DNA of 64,000 nucleotides, taken from positions 124,001 through 188,000 of the forward strand of contig NZ_JALNMI010000001.1 of NCBI RefSeq assembly GCF_023156585.1. The letters run 5' to 3'. Position 1 is the first letter of the stretch; each line of letters opens with the position of its first letter. A program made the translations under genes and the position numbers. The notes under the pieces were generated by a model. The model saw only the letters and a list, made by a program, of their open reading frames with translations. It had not been told where the DNA came from and did not search any database. Shown here piece by piece: positions 9,269 through 18,070 of this stretch. This DNA is from Subsaxibacter sp. CAU 1640. Its GTDB lineage: Bacteria; Bacteroidota; Bacteroidia; Flavobacteriales; Flavobacteriaceae.

Positions 9269-11575
9269 TTAAACCGTCACCAGATTATTAGGACTGACCG
9301 TTACAGCTTTTCCATTGACCAAAATCTCTAAATCTGATTCACCAGTCAATTCAAAATTGGTGGCATTTTGACCAATGGAGATTTTTAAAATATGGTTTCT
9401 GAAATTCACTTTAAACGAATAGCCATCCCATTGTTTAGGAATTTTCGGCTCGAATGATAACGTGTCGTTGACTACACGCATGCCGCCAAAACCTTCCACA
9501 ATACTCATCCATGTTCCAGCCATTGACGTGATGTGAAGACCTTCATGAACTTCTTTGTTGTAATCATCCAAATCAAGTCTCGACGTTCTCAAGTAGAATG
9601 TATAGGCTTGCTCCATTCTATCAAGTTTAGCCGCTTGAATACTATGCACACAAGATGACAATGAACTTTCATGAACTGTAAATGGTTCGTAAAAATCGAA
9701 ATGACGTTCCAATTCTTCAGTTGAAAAATGGTCTTCAAAGAAATAAAAACCTTGCAACGTATCAGCTTGTTTAATATATGGTGAACGCAATATTTTGTCC
9801 CATGACCATTTTTGGTTAATAGGTCGTTGCGATTTGTCAAGATTTTCAACCGTCACCAAGTCTTTATCCAAAAATCCATCTTGTTGTAAAAACACATTGT
9901 GCTTTTCAGAATATGGAAAATACATCTTGTCTGCAACGTCTTTCCATTGGTCCATTTCAGATGAAGACAGGTTTACCTTATTCATAATACGAGCGTAATC
10001 CGAATTGAAATCAGATTTCACTTTTTCAATATTTTCCAAAGTGTAATCAATACACCATTTTGCAATGTAATTTGTGTACCAATTGTTGTTCACATTGTTT
10101 TCGTATTCGTTCGGACCCGTAACTCCGAGAATGACGTATTTATTCTTATCAGTTGAAAAATTAGCTCTTTGATGCCAAAAACGTGCAATTCCAATCAATA
10201 CTTCCAGACCTTTTTCTGGAATGTAGCTATAATCACCAGTGTATCTGTAGTAGTTGTAAATTGCAAAGGCAATAGCTCCATTTCTATGGATTTCCTCAAA
10301 CGTTATTTCCCATTCGTTGTGGCATTCCTCACCGTTCATGGTCACCATAGGGTATAAGGCTGCGCCATTTTTGAATCCCAATTTTTCGGCGTTTTCAATA
10401 GCTTTTTCAAGGTGATGGTAGCGATATGCCAATAATTTTCTTGCAACTTCTTGGTCTTTGGTAGCCATATAGAACGGGATGCAATAGGCTTCAGTATCCC
10501 AATACGTACTTCCACCATATTTTTCACCTGTAAAACCTTTAGGACCGATATTCAAACGTGCATCTTTACCCAAATAAGTTTGGTTCAACTGGAAAATATT
10601 AAAGCGAATACCTTGTTGGGCTTTCACATCACCATCAATCGTGATGTCAGCCATTTCCCATATTTGCGACCAAGCTTCTTTTTGCTCTTGCAACAACGCA
10701 TCAAATCCTAATTGAGTGACTTTTTGCAAATTGTTCTTTGCAGCCTGAACGAGGTCCTCCTTTTTATGGTTTCGGTCAACAGTATAACCACCGAACTTTG
10801 TTACCGTAATTGTGTCACCTTTATGAAGCTGGTTTTGATATTGAAACTCGATATAATCTACCGCATCGTTAATCGTTTTTTCCTGTTTCAGCACTTTGCC
10901 ATTTACAGAAATAATTGATTGCATATACGTGCAGACATGGAATTCCGTTTTCATGGTATGCGAACGTATGAATGCTTGGTCATTTTCAAAACTGACATCC
11001 ATGGTGTTCCAGAATTTATCGTCCCAATTGCTGTCTTCATTAGTGATTCCAGCATCGAGATACGGCGCAACGACCACTTGGGCATCATTGTTCAATAATG
11101 TCAAATTATATTCAATTGCTCCCAATTCATCCTGATTCAAACTCAAAAAGCGTTTGGCATCAACTTTAACTTCAATAAAATTATGCAAAATCACCTCAAA
11201 GCTTCTAGCGAGCCATCCTTCTTTCATGTTCAATTCTCTTCGGAAATTTTTGACTTCCTTACATTTTGCTAAATCCAACACTTCGCCATTTATGGTGACA
11301 TTAATGCCAATCCAATTTGGTGCATTGAGAACTTTGGCAAAATATTCTGGATAACCATTCTTCCACCAACCCACACGGGTTTTATCTGGATAGTAAACAC
11401 CAGCGATGTAACTTCCTTGAAACGTTTTACCAGAATATTGCTCTTCAAAATTGGCACGTTGACCCATGGCACCATTTCCAATGCTGAACAGACTTTCCGA
11501 GGATTTTACTCTTGAGGCATCGAAACCCTCTTCAATGATGGACCAACCATCTGGTTTTATATAATCTTGATTCAT
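9269..11575 (-). CDS. GH65 maltose phosphorylase
   Basis: This 768-residue cytoplasmic enzyme has no signal peptide. It should phosphorolyse maltose with inversion to beta-glucose 1-phosphate and glucose. The N-terminal beta-sandwich (about 1-280) is followed by the alpha/alpha barrel, with YWDTEAY (358-364), a YPMV segment (408-411), and TGPNEYENNVNNN, where Glu490 fits the general acid of GH65 enzymes. The immediate downstream pathway partner, beta-phosphoglucomutase, lies just upstream in the operon and the MFS permease before that. Together they form import, phosphorolysis and entry to glycolysis. Related GH65 activities (kojibiose, trehalose or nigerose phosphorylase) are possible, but the starch context argues for maltose. 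A 69-nt spacer separates it from pgmB. Confidence 0.92.
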   Translation of the reverse strand: MNQDYIKPDGWSIIEEGFDASRVKSSESLFSIGNGAMGQRANFEEQYSGKTFQGSYIAGVYYPDKTRVGWWKNGYPEYFAKVLNAPNWIGINVTINGEVLDLAKCKEVKNFRRELNMKEGWLARSFEVILHNFIEVKVDAKRFLSLNQDELGAIEYNLTLLNNDAQVVVAPYLDAGITNEDSNWDDKFWNTMDVSFENDQAFIRSHTMKTEFHVCTYMQSIISVNGKVLKQEKTINDAVDYIEFQYQNQLHKGDTITVTKFGGYTVDRNHKKEDLVQAAKNNLQKVTQLGFDALLQEQKEAWSQIWEMADITIDGDVKAQQGIRFNIFQLNQTYLGKDARLNIGPKGFTGEKYGGSTYWDTEAYCIPFYMATKDQEVARKLLAYRYHHLEKAIENAEKLGFKNGAALYPMVTMNGEECHNEWEITFEEIHRNGAIAFAIYNYYRYTGDYSYIPEKGLEVLIGIARFWHQRANFSTDKNKYVILGVTGPNEYENNVNNNWYTNYIAKWCIDYTLENIEKVKSDFNSDYARIMNKVNLSSSEMDQWKDVADKMYFPYSEKHNVFLQQDGFLDKDLVTVENLDKSQRPINQKWSWDKILRSPYIKQADTLQGFYFFEDHFSTEELERHFDFYEPFTVHESSLSSCVHSIQAAKLDRMEQAYTFYLRTSRLDLDDYNKEVHEGLHITSMAGTWMSIVEGFGGMRVVNDTLSFEPKIPKQWDGYSFKVNFRNHILKISIGQNATNFELTGESDLEILVNGKAVTVSPNNLVTV

Positions 11576-11584
11576 TTTTTATAG

Positions 11585-11607
11585 ATGTTAGATTTTAGAT
11601 TTTAGAC
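11585..11607. repeat. Short AT-rich tandem repeat in operon spacer
   Basis: The spacer between pgmB and the GH65 gene holds GTTAGATTTTAGATTTTAGA, a near-tandem repeat with an 8-nt period of ATTTTAG type. It has no matching inverted arm and no clear function. Similar AT-rich repeats are common in flavobacterial spacers. Confidence 0.5.
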
Positions 11608-11644
11608 CGTTTCTCTGTAAGATGTGCTGGTCAATATCCGTTCT

Positions 11645-12310
11645 CTATGTTCTTTTTTCGTTAATTAAATTTGTTAGGAATTCATTGCTGATTTCTGAAA
11701 AATCATTGAAGACATAATCGGCTTCCTTTAAGGTTTCTTTATCTCCAATACCGATGGATATCATGCTGGCAATGTTCGCCGCTTTCACTCCTGCCACGGA
11801 ATCTTCAAAAACAATACAATCTTTTGCATTGCAGTTCAAGTTCTTCGCAGCATTTAAAAACACCTCTGGATTTGGTTTTGCTTTTGATACGTCGTTTCCG
11901 TCCACGATGCTTTCAAACTTGTCAAGAATATTGACTTTTTGAAGAATCATTCTAGCATTTTTACTTGCGGAACCCAAGGCGATTTTTTGATCATTTTCAA
12001 TAAGGAATGTCAAAACACGGTCTACATCTGGAAGAATTTCTGTTTCATCCATTTTTTTAATATAAGCTAGATAATCATCATTTTTTAGTGCCATCAATTC
12101 CATAAATTCGTCTTCAGAAATACTTTTGTTTCCCCACGACAGAATTTTTTCCAATGATTTTACACGGCTGACACCTTTAAGCTGCTCATTTTGATGTTCC
12201 GTAAAATCGACACCAATGCTGTTGGCCAATTTTTTCCAAGCCAAAAAATGATACTTGGCCGTATCGACTATCACTCCGTCAAGGTCGAATATGAAGGCTT
12301 TTTTATTCAT
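11645..12310 (-). CDS. pgmB: Beta-phosphoglucomutase
   Basis: This 221-residue HAD-superfamily enzyme converts beta-glucose 1-phosphate, the product of maltose phosphorylase, to glucose 6-phosphate in the cytoplasm. The N-terminal motif FDLDGVIVDT carries the nucleophile Asp9 and general acid/base Asp11. A helical cap follows, with LKGVSRVKSLEKIL (about 64-77) matching the beta-PGM substrate-binding signature. Later come LGSASKN (motif II), the KAKPNPE lysine and the FEDSVAGV acidic motif. The start overlaps the end of the MFS gene by 4 nt. The HAD fold alone would allow other phosphatases, but the LKGVSR segment and the GH65 neighbour make beta-PGM the strong choice. Confidence 0.93.
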   Translation of the reverse strand: MNKKAFIFDLDGVIVDTAKYHFLAWKKLANSIGVDFTEHQNEQLKGVSRVKSLEKILSWGNKSISEDEFMELMALKNDDYLAYIKKMDETEILPDVDRVLTFLIENDQKIALGSASKNARMILQKVNILDKFESIVDGNDVSKAKPNPEVFLNAAKNLNCNAKDCIVFEDSVAGVKAANIASMISIGIGDKETLKEADYVFNDFSEISNEFLTNLINEKRT

Positions 12311-13674
12311 GTGCTTTTATGTATTACATCTAATTTATCTTTCACTTTAAAGGATAGTAATCCTGCAATGATTAAACTGATACCGCTGGCTACGATCGCA
12401 AAAATTGCTTGATCGTTGTACACATATTTAACCAAAGGACCTCCAATGACACCATTGACTATTTGAGGAATCACGATGAAAAAATTGAAAATACCCATGT
12501 AAACTCCCATTTTCTTTGGAGAAATGGAGCCTGCGAGCATAGCGTAAGGCATTGAAAGAATACTTGCCCATGCAATTCCTATACAAATCATCGGAAGAAT
12601 AAGTCCGTATTCGGAAGAGGTAAAGTAAATCATAATCAACCCTAAACCTCCTATAAATAAAGCATATGCATGAGTTTTTTTCCTACTTATTTGTTTTGCT
12701 ATAATTGGCAATAGAAACGCAAAAATGGCAGAAACACCGTTGTAAATCCCAAATAAAATTCCGACCCAATTCCCAGCCTCTTGATAAGTTTCACTACTTG
12801 AATCATTGGAAGGCAGCCCATAAACATGTTGCGCTATGGCAGGAACCGAAAATACCCACATACCGAAAAGTGCAAACCAAGAAAAAAATTGAACCCAACT
12901 TAACTGTCTCATGGTTTGAGGCATCTTTCTGAAATCATCAAAAATGTCGGTCAATTTTGATTTTGGTTGTTCACCATCAATCTGAAGTGCTTCTCGATGT
13001 GATTTTTCATCTTCAAATTGAGCCAATTCTTCTGGCGAATACTCTTTAGTGGTAAAAATTGTGATAAGTATGGAACCTATTAGCACAATTGCTCCAATTA
13101 TAAAAGACCACAATAGATTATCTGGCACTGTGCCGTCAGGAGAGTTTTTTGCAACCCCGAACCAGTTGGCAAACACCCATGGAAGCCATGAACCTATAAC
13201 AGCACCAATTCCAATGAGTGCAGTCTGAATACTAAATCCTTTCGTTGTTTGCTCATCTGCAAGATTATCTGCCACCAAAGCTCTGAATGGTTCCATTGCA
13301 ATATTGAAGGATGCATCCATTATCATAAGCATACCAGCGCCTACCCAAAGAGCAGGCAAAATGGCAATCATAAAATCAGCTTGCGGAATGAGTATCATTC
13401 CTACTGATGCCAACACGGCACCCAAAAGGAAAAATGGCTTTCTTCGTCCAAAACGTGTCCATGTATTATCACTGTAATGCCCAATTATTGGTTGAACAAT
13501 CAATCCCATAATAGGAGCAATTAGCCAAAACCATGACAACTCATGGACGTCTGCACCAAATATTTGTAAAATTCTGCTAGCGTTAGCATTTTGAAGTGCG
13601 AATCCCATTTGGATTCCCAAAAAACCGAAACTCATGTTCCAGATTTCCCAAAATCCGAGCGTGCGCTTTTTCAT
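12307..13674 (-). CDS. MFS sugar permease (maltose importer)
   Basis: This 455-residue inner-membrane protein has about 12 hydrophobic segments. It begins MKKRTLGFWEIWNMSFGFLG and contains the cytoplasmic loop TWTRFGRRKPF (about 90-100), a form of MFS motif A seen in the sucrose/maltose (SLC45-like) and GPH-like sugar carriers. A charged cytoplasmic loop with EYSPEELAQFEDEKSH lies near the middle. It is the first gene of the starch catabolic operon, directly before pgmB and the maltose phosphorylase, so it most likely brings periplasmic maltose or short maltodextrins into the cytoplasm by cation symport. The specificity is inferred from context. The 139-nt region before its start holds two overlapping inverted repeats that may control it. 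Confidence 0.9.
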   Translation of the reverse strand: MKKRTLGFWEIWNMSFGFLGIQMGFALQNANASRILQIFGADVHELSWFWLIAPIMGLIVQPIIGHYSDNTWTRFGRRKPFFLLGAVLASVGMILIPQADFMIAILPALWVGAGMLMIMDASFNIAMEPFRALVADNLADEQTTKGFSIQTALIGIGAVIGSWLPWVFANWFGVAKNSPDGTVPDNLLWSFIIGAIVLIGSILITIFTTKEYSPEELAQFEDEKSHREALQIDGEQPKSKLTDIFDDFRKMPQTMRQLSWVQFFSWFALFGMWVFSVPAIAQHVYGLPSNDSSSETYQEAGNWVGILFGIYNGVSAIFAFLLPIIAKQISRKKTHAYALFIGGLGLIMIYFTSSEYGLILPMICIGIAWASILSMPYAMLAGSISPKKMGVYMGIFNFFIVIPQIVNGVIGGPLVKYVYNDQAIFAIVASGISLIIAGLLSFKVKDKLDVIHKST

Positions 13675-13700
13675 CTATAGTATGTATTAAATTACTACTA

Positions 13701-13760
13701 TTGATAAGCGAAATACTTATCAAAACTTATTTGTGAGAAGTGAAAATATAAGTTTTGATA
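13701..13760 (-). promoter_or_regulatory. Overlapping inverted repeats in the starch operon leader
   Basis: Two perfect inverted repeats compete for the same bases. TTGATAAG (13701-13708) pairs with CTTATCAA (13716-13723), and TATCAAAACTTAT (13718-13730) pairs with ATAAGTTTTGATA (13748-13760), with a 17-nt loop. They lie between the regulator gene's stop and the MFS gene's start, both on the minus strand. They could be operators, a terminator for the regulator gene or an attenuator. There is no T-run after either stem on the minus strand, so simple termination is less likely. Confidence 0.5.
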
Positions 13761-13813
13761 TAATAGAATCAGGCGTAAATATACTAAAGTTTTTAATTAA
13801 ACCTACAATTTTA

Positions 13814-14854
13814 TTATTTGGTAGATTCGCGTTCTATAAGATTTGTCTCGATGACAACGGTCTGAAAACGTTCTTCATCTTCCTCATGTTCAAGCTTATC
13901 AATCAACAAATCTGCCGCCTTTTCTCCCATTTCCTGACCATGTTGACTCACCGTTGTAAGGCTAGGTGTCGCATGTTTGGATAATACTCCATCAGTAAAA
14001 CCGATAACTTGTATGTCATCAGGAATTTTCATGTTCAACTTTCTTGCGACCTTCATTGCGATAATGGCATAAAGCTCATTCACTGCAAAAATACCATCGA
14101 TGTTTTTGTTTCGTTTGAATAAACCTTCTATTTCGTCTTCAAGTGAATCTAAATGATCTTCTGACAACAATTCATCATCAACCTTTAATATTAAGTTTGA
14201 ATTTGGAATCATTTTATGATCTTCAAGGGCTTCAAGATATCCCTGTGTTCTTAATCTGCCAACACTTACGTAGTCTTTAGTAGTAATGATGGCAACATGT
14301 TTGCAGCCATTATTAAGAAGTTTATTGACTGCATTTTTGGAACCTTTCATATCATCGATAATGACTTTGTCACAAATGATATCGTTCACAACCCTATCAA
14401 ACATCACGATGGGCATTCCCTGGCTAATGGTTTCATTAAAGTGGTGATAATCTTGTTGCTGAAGTGTTTCTTTTGAAATTGAGAGAATAAATCCATCAAT
14501 ACTTCCATTGGCAAGCATCTGCATGTTAATCACCTCTTTATCAAAAGATTCATTGGACAACCCAACAATTACATTATAACCCCTTCTATTTGCAACCAGT
14601 TCAATTCCTCTAATAACTTTAGCAAAAAAATGATGAACAATCTCTGGAATAATAACACCGATGGTCTTCGTCTTCCTATTTTTAAGACTTAATGCAATGT
14701 TATTTGGCCGATAATTATAGAGCTTTGCAAATGCCTGAACCTTTTCTCTGGTATCTTCACTTATTTCGATGCTGTTTCGTAAGGCTTTTGACACCGTGGA
14801 TATTGAAACATCAAGTTCTTTGGCTATTTGCTTAAGAGTAATTTTCTTTCTCAT
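13814..14854 (-). CDS. LacI-family transcriptional regulator of starch genes
   Basis: This 346-residue regulator has an N-terminal LacI helix-turn-helix (ITLKQIAKELDVSISTVSKA, 5-24), a hinge-helix region with NNIALSLKNRKTKTIGVIIP, and a periplasmic-binding-protein-like effector domain to the end. It lies between the divergent susC operon and the minus-strand maltose operon and points the same way as the latter. It therefore very probably controls both, with a maltooligosaccharide or sugar phosphate as effector. A perfect LacI-type palindrome with a central CG (15012-15025) lies in the divergent spacer. Repression or activation cannot be told from sequence. The name malR-like would fit, but orthology is not established. 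Confidence 0.92.
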   Translation of the reverse strand: MRKKITLKQIAKELDVSISTVSKALRNSIEISEDTREKVQAFAKLYNYRPNNIALSLKNRKTKTIGVIIPEIVHHFFAKVIRGIELVANRRGYNVIVGLSNESFDKEVINMQMLANGSIDGFILSISKETLQQQDYHHFNETISQGMPIVMFDRVVNDIICDKVIIDDMKGSKNAVNKLLNNGCKHVAIITTKDYVSVGRLRTQGYLEALEDHKMIPNSNLILKVDDELLSEDHLDSLEDEIEGLFKRNKNIDGIFAVNELYAIIAMKVARKLNMKIPDDIQVIGFTDGVLSKHATPSLTTVSQHGQEMGEKAADLLIDKLEHEEDEERFQTVVIETNLIERESTK

Positions 14855-15011
14855 CTATTATTTGAAATATGAGCGAATTTAATGAAAAAGTTCCACTATT
14901 AAGATTTTTTGAAAATCCGAAGTTGGCATTAAAGAGGATACATTATTGTTTATTTGACAAATTTTAGGTATTTTCATTATCATCTAGCCAAATAAAAAAA
15001 AGTTTTTAACA

Positions 15012-15025
15012 CGAAAACGTTTTCG
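15012..15025. promoter_or_regulatory. LacI-type operator, starch locus
   Basis: The sequence CGAAAACGTTTTCG is a perfect 14-bp palindrome with the central CG usual for LacI-family operators. It lies in the 283-bp spacer between the divergent LacI gene and susC. No second copy was seen in the window. No promoter can be fixed confidently near it. TAGATTTA (15073-15080) and TAAATTTT (15102-15109) are one base off the -7 consensus. Confidence 0.75.
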
Positions 15026-15137
15026 CGAACCTAATTAGGACATGCATACAATGTAGATACCTAAAATTTACATAGATTTAACCCGAGAAGTGAAAATATA
15101 TTAAATTTTAAAAGCAACTAACTCTTAAGAATAGTGT

Positions 15138-18044
15138 ATGAAAACATTTTTAAATAGTTTATTACTACTGACATTATTTGTTCCCTCAATTCTCATGTCA
15201 CAATCCACTGTTTCGGGTACTGTAACAGAAGAAGCTAGCACATTGCCTGTGCCTGGTGTAAATGTTATTATTAAAGGTACCAGTACTGGGACAACGACAG
15301 ATTTTGATGGTAAATATTCCATAAATGTCAAGACGGGAGATGTCCTCGTATTCTCTTACATAGGATATAAGACACAAGAAATTACTTATAACAACCAATC
15401 AACAATTAATATTTCACTAGCTGAAGATACAGCAAAATTAGATGAAGTTGTGGTAATTGGATACGGTACAACAACCGTTAAAGATGCAACAGGTTCTGTT
15501 GAGAAGATTGATTCGGAAACGTTTAACAAAGGTGCAATCGTTTCACCTGAAAACCTTTTGGCAGGTAAGTCTGCTGGTGTTAGGATCACGTCCTCTTCGG
15601 GTTCACCTGGCTCAGGAGCAGAGATAAGAATTAGAAATGGTGGTTCATTGAGTGGAAGCAATAGCCCTCTAATTGTCGTCGACGGAATTCCATTAAGTGG
15701 TCAAAGTATCAATGCAATCAATCCAAATGAAATTGAAAGTTATACAATCTTAAAGGATGCCTCTGCAACTGCAATATATGGGTCTAGAGCGACTGCTGGG
15801 GTTGTTATAATCACGACAAAAAAAGGCAGAACAAACACTCCGCTACAAGTTGAATATGATCTTCAAATTTCAACTGGTAAACTGATAGACAAAGTAGATG
15901 TTTTAAGTGCTGACCAATTCAGACAGTACATTATAGACAATGGCGGTAACGAGAACCTATTAGGTAATGCAAAAACTGATTGGCAAGATGAAATCTACGA
16001 AGCTGCACAAGGCGGAATACATAACCTAACAGTTTCAAAAGGTTTTAAAAACAGTTCCATTCGTGTCAACTACAACCTTGCAAATCAAAATGGTATTTTA
16101 TTAACTTCTCAATACAGAAGAAACGCTATTAACCTTAACTACGAACATCGTTTGTTGGACGATCATTTAAAGGTAAATATTACTTCCAAGGGTAGTTTTG
16201 TTGACAACCGTTTTGCTGATGAAGGAGCAATTGGAAGTGCTTTGTTCTTTGATCCAACGCAACCAGTTGAAGGAAACTGGGCTGGTTACTTTGAATTTGA
16301 AGACGAAGATGGCGTTAGAAATTTAGCACCAAGAAATCCGGTTTCTTTATTGTTACTTAGAGATAACAGACAACGTGCAAAAAGAAATATTTCTAATATT
16401 CAGCTAGACTACAAATTCCATTTCTTACCTGAGTTAAGATTAAATGTTAATGCTGGCTTTGATTATGAAGAATATGACGGGCGCTATTTTACAGATCCTA
16501 GTGCAGGTTTCAACAATTTGAATGCCGATCAATTTGCATCACGTGGCACATATTTCGGAACAAACAAAAATCGTCTTTTGGACTTATACCTAAATTATAA
16601 GAAAGATTTAAATTCAATTGTTTCTAAAGTAGATGTTACAGCTGGTCATACGTATCAAAGATTTTATAATATAGGTGAGTCGAGAGATCTCAATACCGCG
16701 ACAGGTGAATTTGATGCTGTAGTTCCTCCTTCACCTTTCCAACTTATATTAGAATCTTATTTTGCTAGAGCCGAAATTACTTTAGCGCAAAAGTATATTT
16801 TTACTGGTACTTTTAGAAGAGATATCACATCACGTTTCTCTCCAGACAATAGAAATGGTAACTTCCCTTCTGCAGCTTTTGCTTGGTTAGCTTCTGATGA
16901 AGATTTCCTTAAAGATTTAAATACTTTTAGTAATCTTAAGTTGAGATTGAGCTGGGGTGTTACTGGTCAGCAGGCGATTGGTGGAGCTTTCCCTTATCTA
17001 GGCGTTTACAGTTTGGGTGATATTCAATCCCAATATCAGTTCGGAAATCAATTTGTTCCAACTATCAGACCAGAAGGTTATAACGAAGATTTGAAATGGG
17101 AAGAAGCCACAATGTATAACGTTGGTTTAGATTATGGCTTGTTTAACAACAAGATCACAGGTACTGTAGATTTATATTACAGAAAGAATAAAGACCTTTT
17201 GCAGTACGCTCCTGTACCTGCAGGAAGTAATTTAGAGAACTTTTTGGATCAAAACGTTGGTGAAACTGTGAGTCGAGGTGTTGAATTTGGTATTAACTTC
17301 TCACCTGTGAAAAATGACAATTTTAACTGGGATGTAAGTGCTAACTTTACTTTAAGTGATGTAGAAATTACTAAACTTACCCTTAACGATGCACCAGGCT
17401 CTATAGGTACCCCTACCGGCCCGACCCTTTCTGGTGGTGTAGGTAATTTAATTCAAATTAATACAGTAGGGTACGAACCAAATGCATTCTATGTTTTTAA
17501 ACAAGTTTATGGTGCTGATGGACAACCTATTGAAGGTGCATATATGGACCTAAACGGTGACAATGTGATCAATGATAGTGATAAATACCGATATCAGTCA
17601 CCTACTCCAGATGCATTTTTTGGTTTTACTTCAAATATGAGCTATAAGAATCTCGATTTGAGTTTTACATTAAGAGGAAGTTTAGGAAACTATATGTATA
17701 ACAACTTTAAATCTGCGAATGGTTACGGTCAGGCAATATTGAACCAAGTTGGAAATCAGCACTATGGAAATGGAAGTACAGATGTGTTGAATACAAACTT
17801 TGTAAATAACCAACAATTTTCCGACTTATATGTTGAGAACGCTTCATTCTTGAGAATGGACAATATATCACTAGGTTATAATGTGCCTTTTGAAAAAATC
17901 AAGTTTAGAGCGTCTTTGACAGCACAAAACGTATTTACCATTACCGAATATTCAGGCTTGGATCCTGAAATTGCGAGTGGTGTTGATAATAACGTATACC
18001 CAAAGCCACGTACATTTGTTCTTGGTCTTAATTTTACATTTTAA
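15138..18044 (+). CDS. susC: SusC-like TonB-dependent receptor, starch
   Basis: This 968-residue outer-membrane transporter has a signal peptide (about 1-21), then a carboxypeptidase-D-like regulatory domain (about 24-100, with GVNVIIKGTSTGTTTDFDGK), the SusC signature DEVVVIGYGT (about 103-112), the plug domain with IRIRNGGSLSGSNSPLIVVD (about 168-187), and a long 22-strand beta-barrel ending in the terminal Phe (LNFTF). By family it works with SusD as an energy-dependent 'pedal-bin' importer of oligosaccharides, here maltooligosaccharides. It is the first gene of a plus-strand operon, with susD 26 nt downstream and two SusE/F-like genes after it. The divergent LacI operator lies about 110 nt upstream. 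Confidence 0.95.
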   Translation: MKTFLNSLLLLTLFVPSILMSQSTVSGTVTEEASTLPVPGVNVIIKGTSTGTTTDFDGKYSINVKTGDVLVFSYIGYKTQEITYNNQSTINISLAEDTAKLDEVVVIGYGTTTVKDATGSVEKIDSETFNKGAIVSPENLLAGKSAGVRITSSSGSPGSGAEIRIRNGGSLSGSNSPLIVVDGIPLSGQSINAINPNEIESYTILKDASATAIYGSRATAGVVIITTKKGRTNTPLQVEYDLQISTGKLIDKVDVLSADQFRQYIIDNGGNENLLGNAKTDWQDEIYEAAQGGIHNLTVSKGFKNSSIRVNYNLANQNGILLTSQYRRNAINLNYEHRLLDDHLKVNITSKGSFVDNRFADEGAIGSALFFDPTQPVEGNWAGYFEFEDEDGVRNLAPRNPVSLLLLRDNRQRAKRNISNIQLDYKFHFLPELRLNVNAGFDYEEYDGRYFTDPSAGFNNLNADQFASRGTYFGTNKNRLLDLYLNYKKDLNSIVSKVDVTAGHTYQRFYNIGESRDLNTATGEFDAVVPPSPFQLILESYFARAEITLAQKYIFTGTFRRDITSRFSPDNRNGNFPSAAFAWLASDEDFLKDLNTFSNLKLRLSWGVTGQQAIGGAFPYLGVYSLGDIQSQYQFGNQFVPTIRPEGYNEDLKWEEATMYNVGLDYGLFNNKITGTVDLYYRKNKDLLQYAPVPAGSNLENFLDQNVGETVSRGVEFGINFSPVKNDNFNWDVSANFTLSDVEITKLTLNDAPGSIGTPTGPTLSGGVGNLIQINTVGYEPNAFYVFKQVYGADGQPIEGAYMDLNGDNVINDSDKYRYQSPTPDAFFGFTSNMSYKNLDLSFTLRGSLGNYMYNNFKSANGYGQAILNQVGNQHYGNGSTDVLNTNFVNNQQFSDLYVENASFLRMDNISLGYNVPFEKIKFRASLTAQNVFTITEYSGLDPEIASGVDNNVYPKPRTFVLGLNFTF

Positions 18045-18070
18045 AAAAGAACTATAAAAAGAAAGAAATT

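Noticed and set aside
11588-11607. Tandem ATTTTAG repeat as a CRISPR or mobile-element trace
   Set aside because: It is too short, with no spacers, no inverted ends and no transposase nearby.
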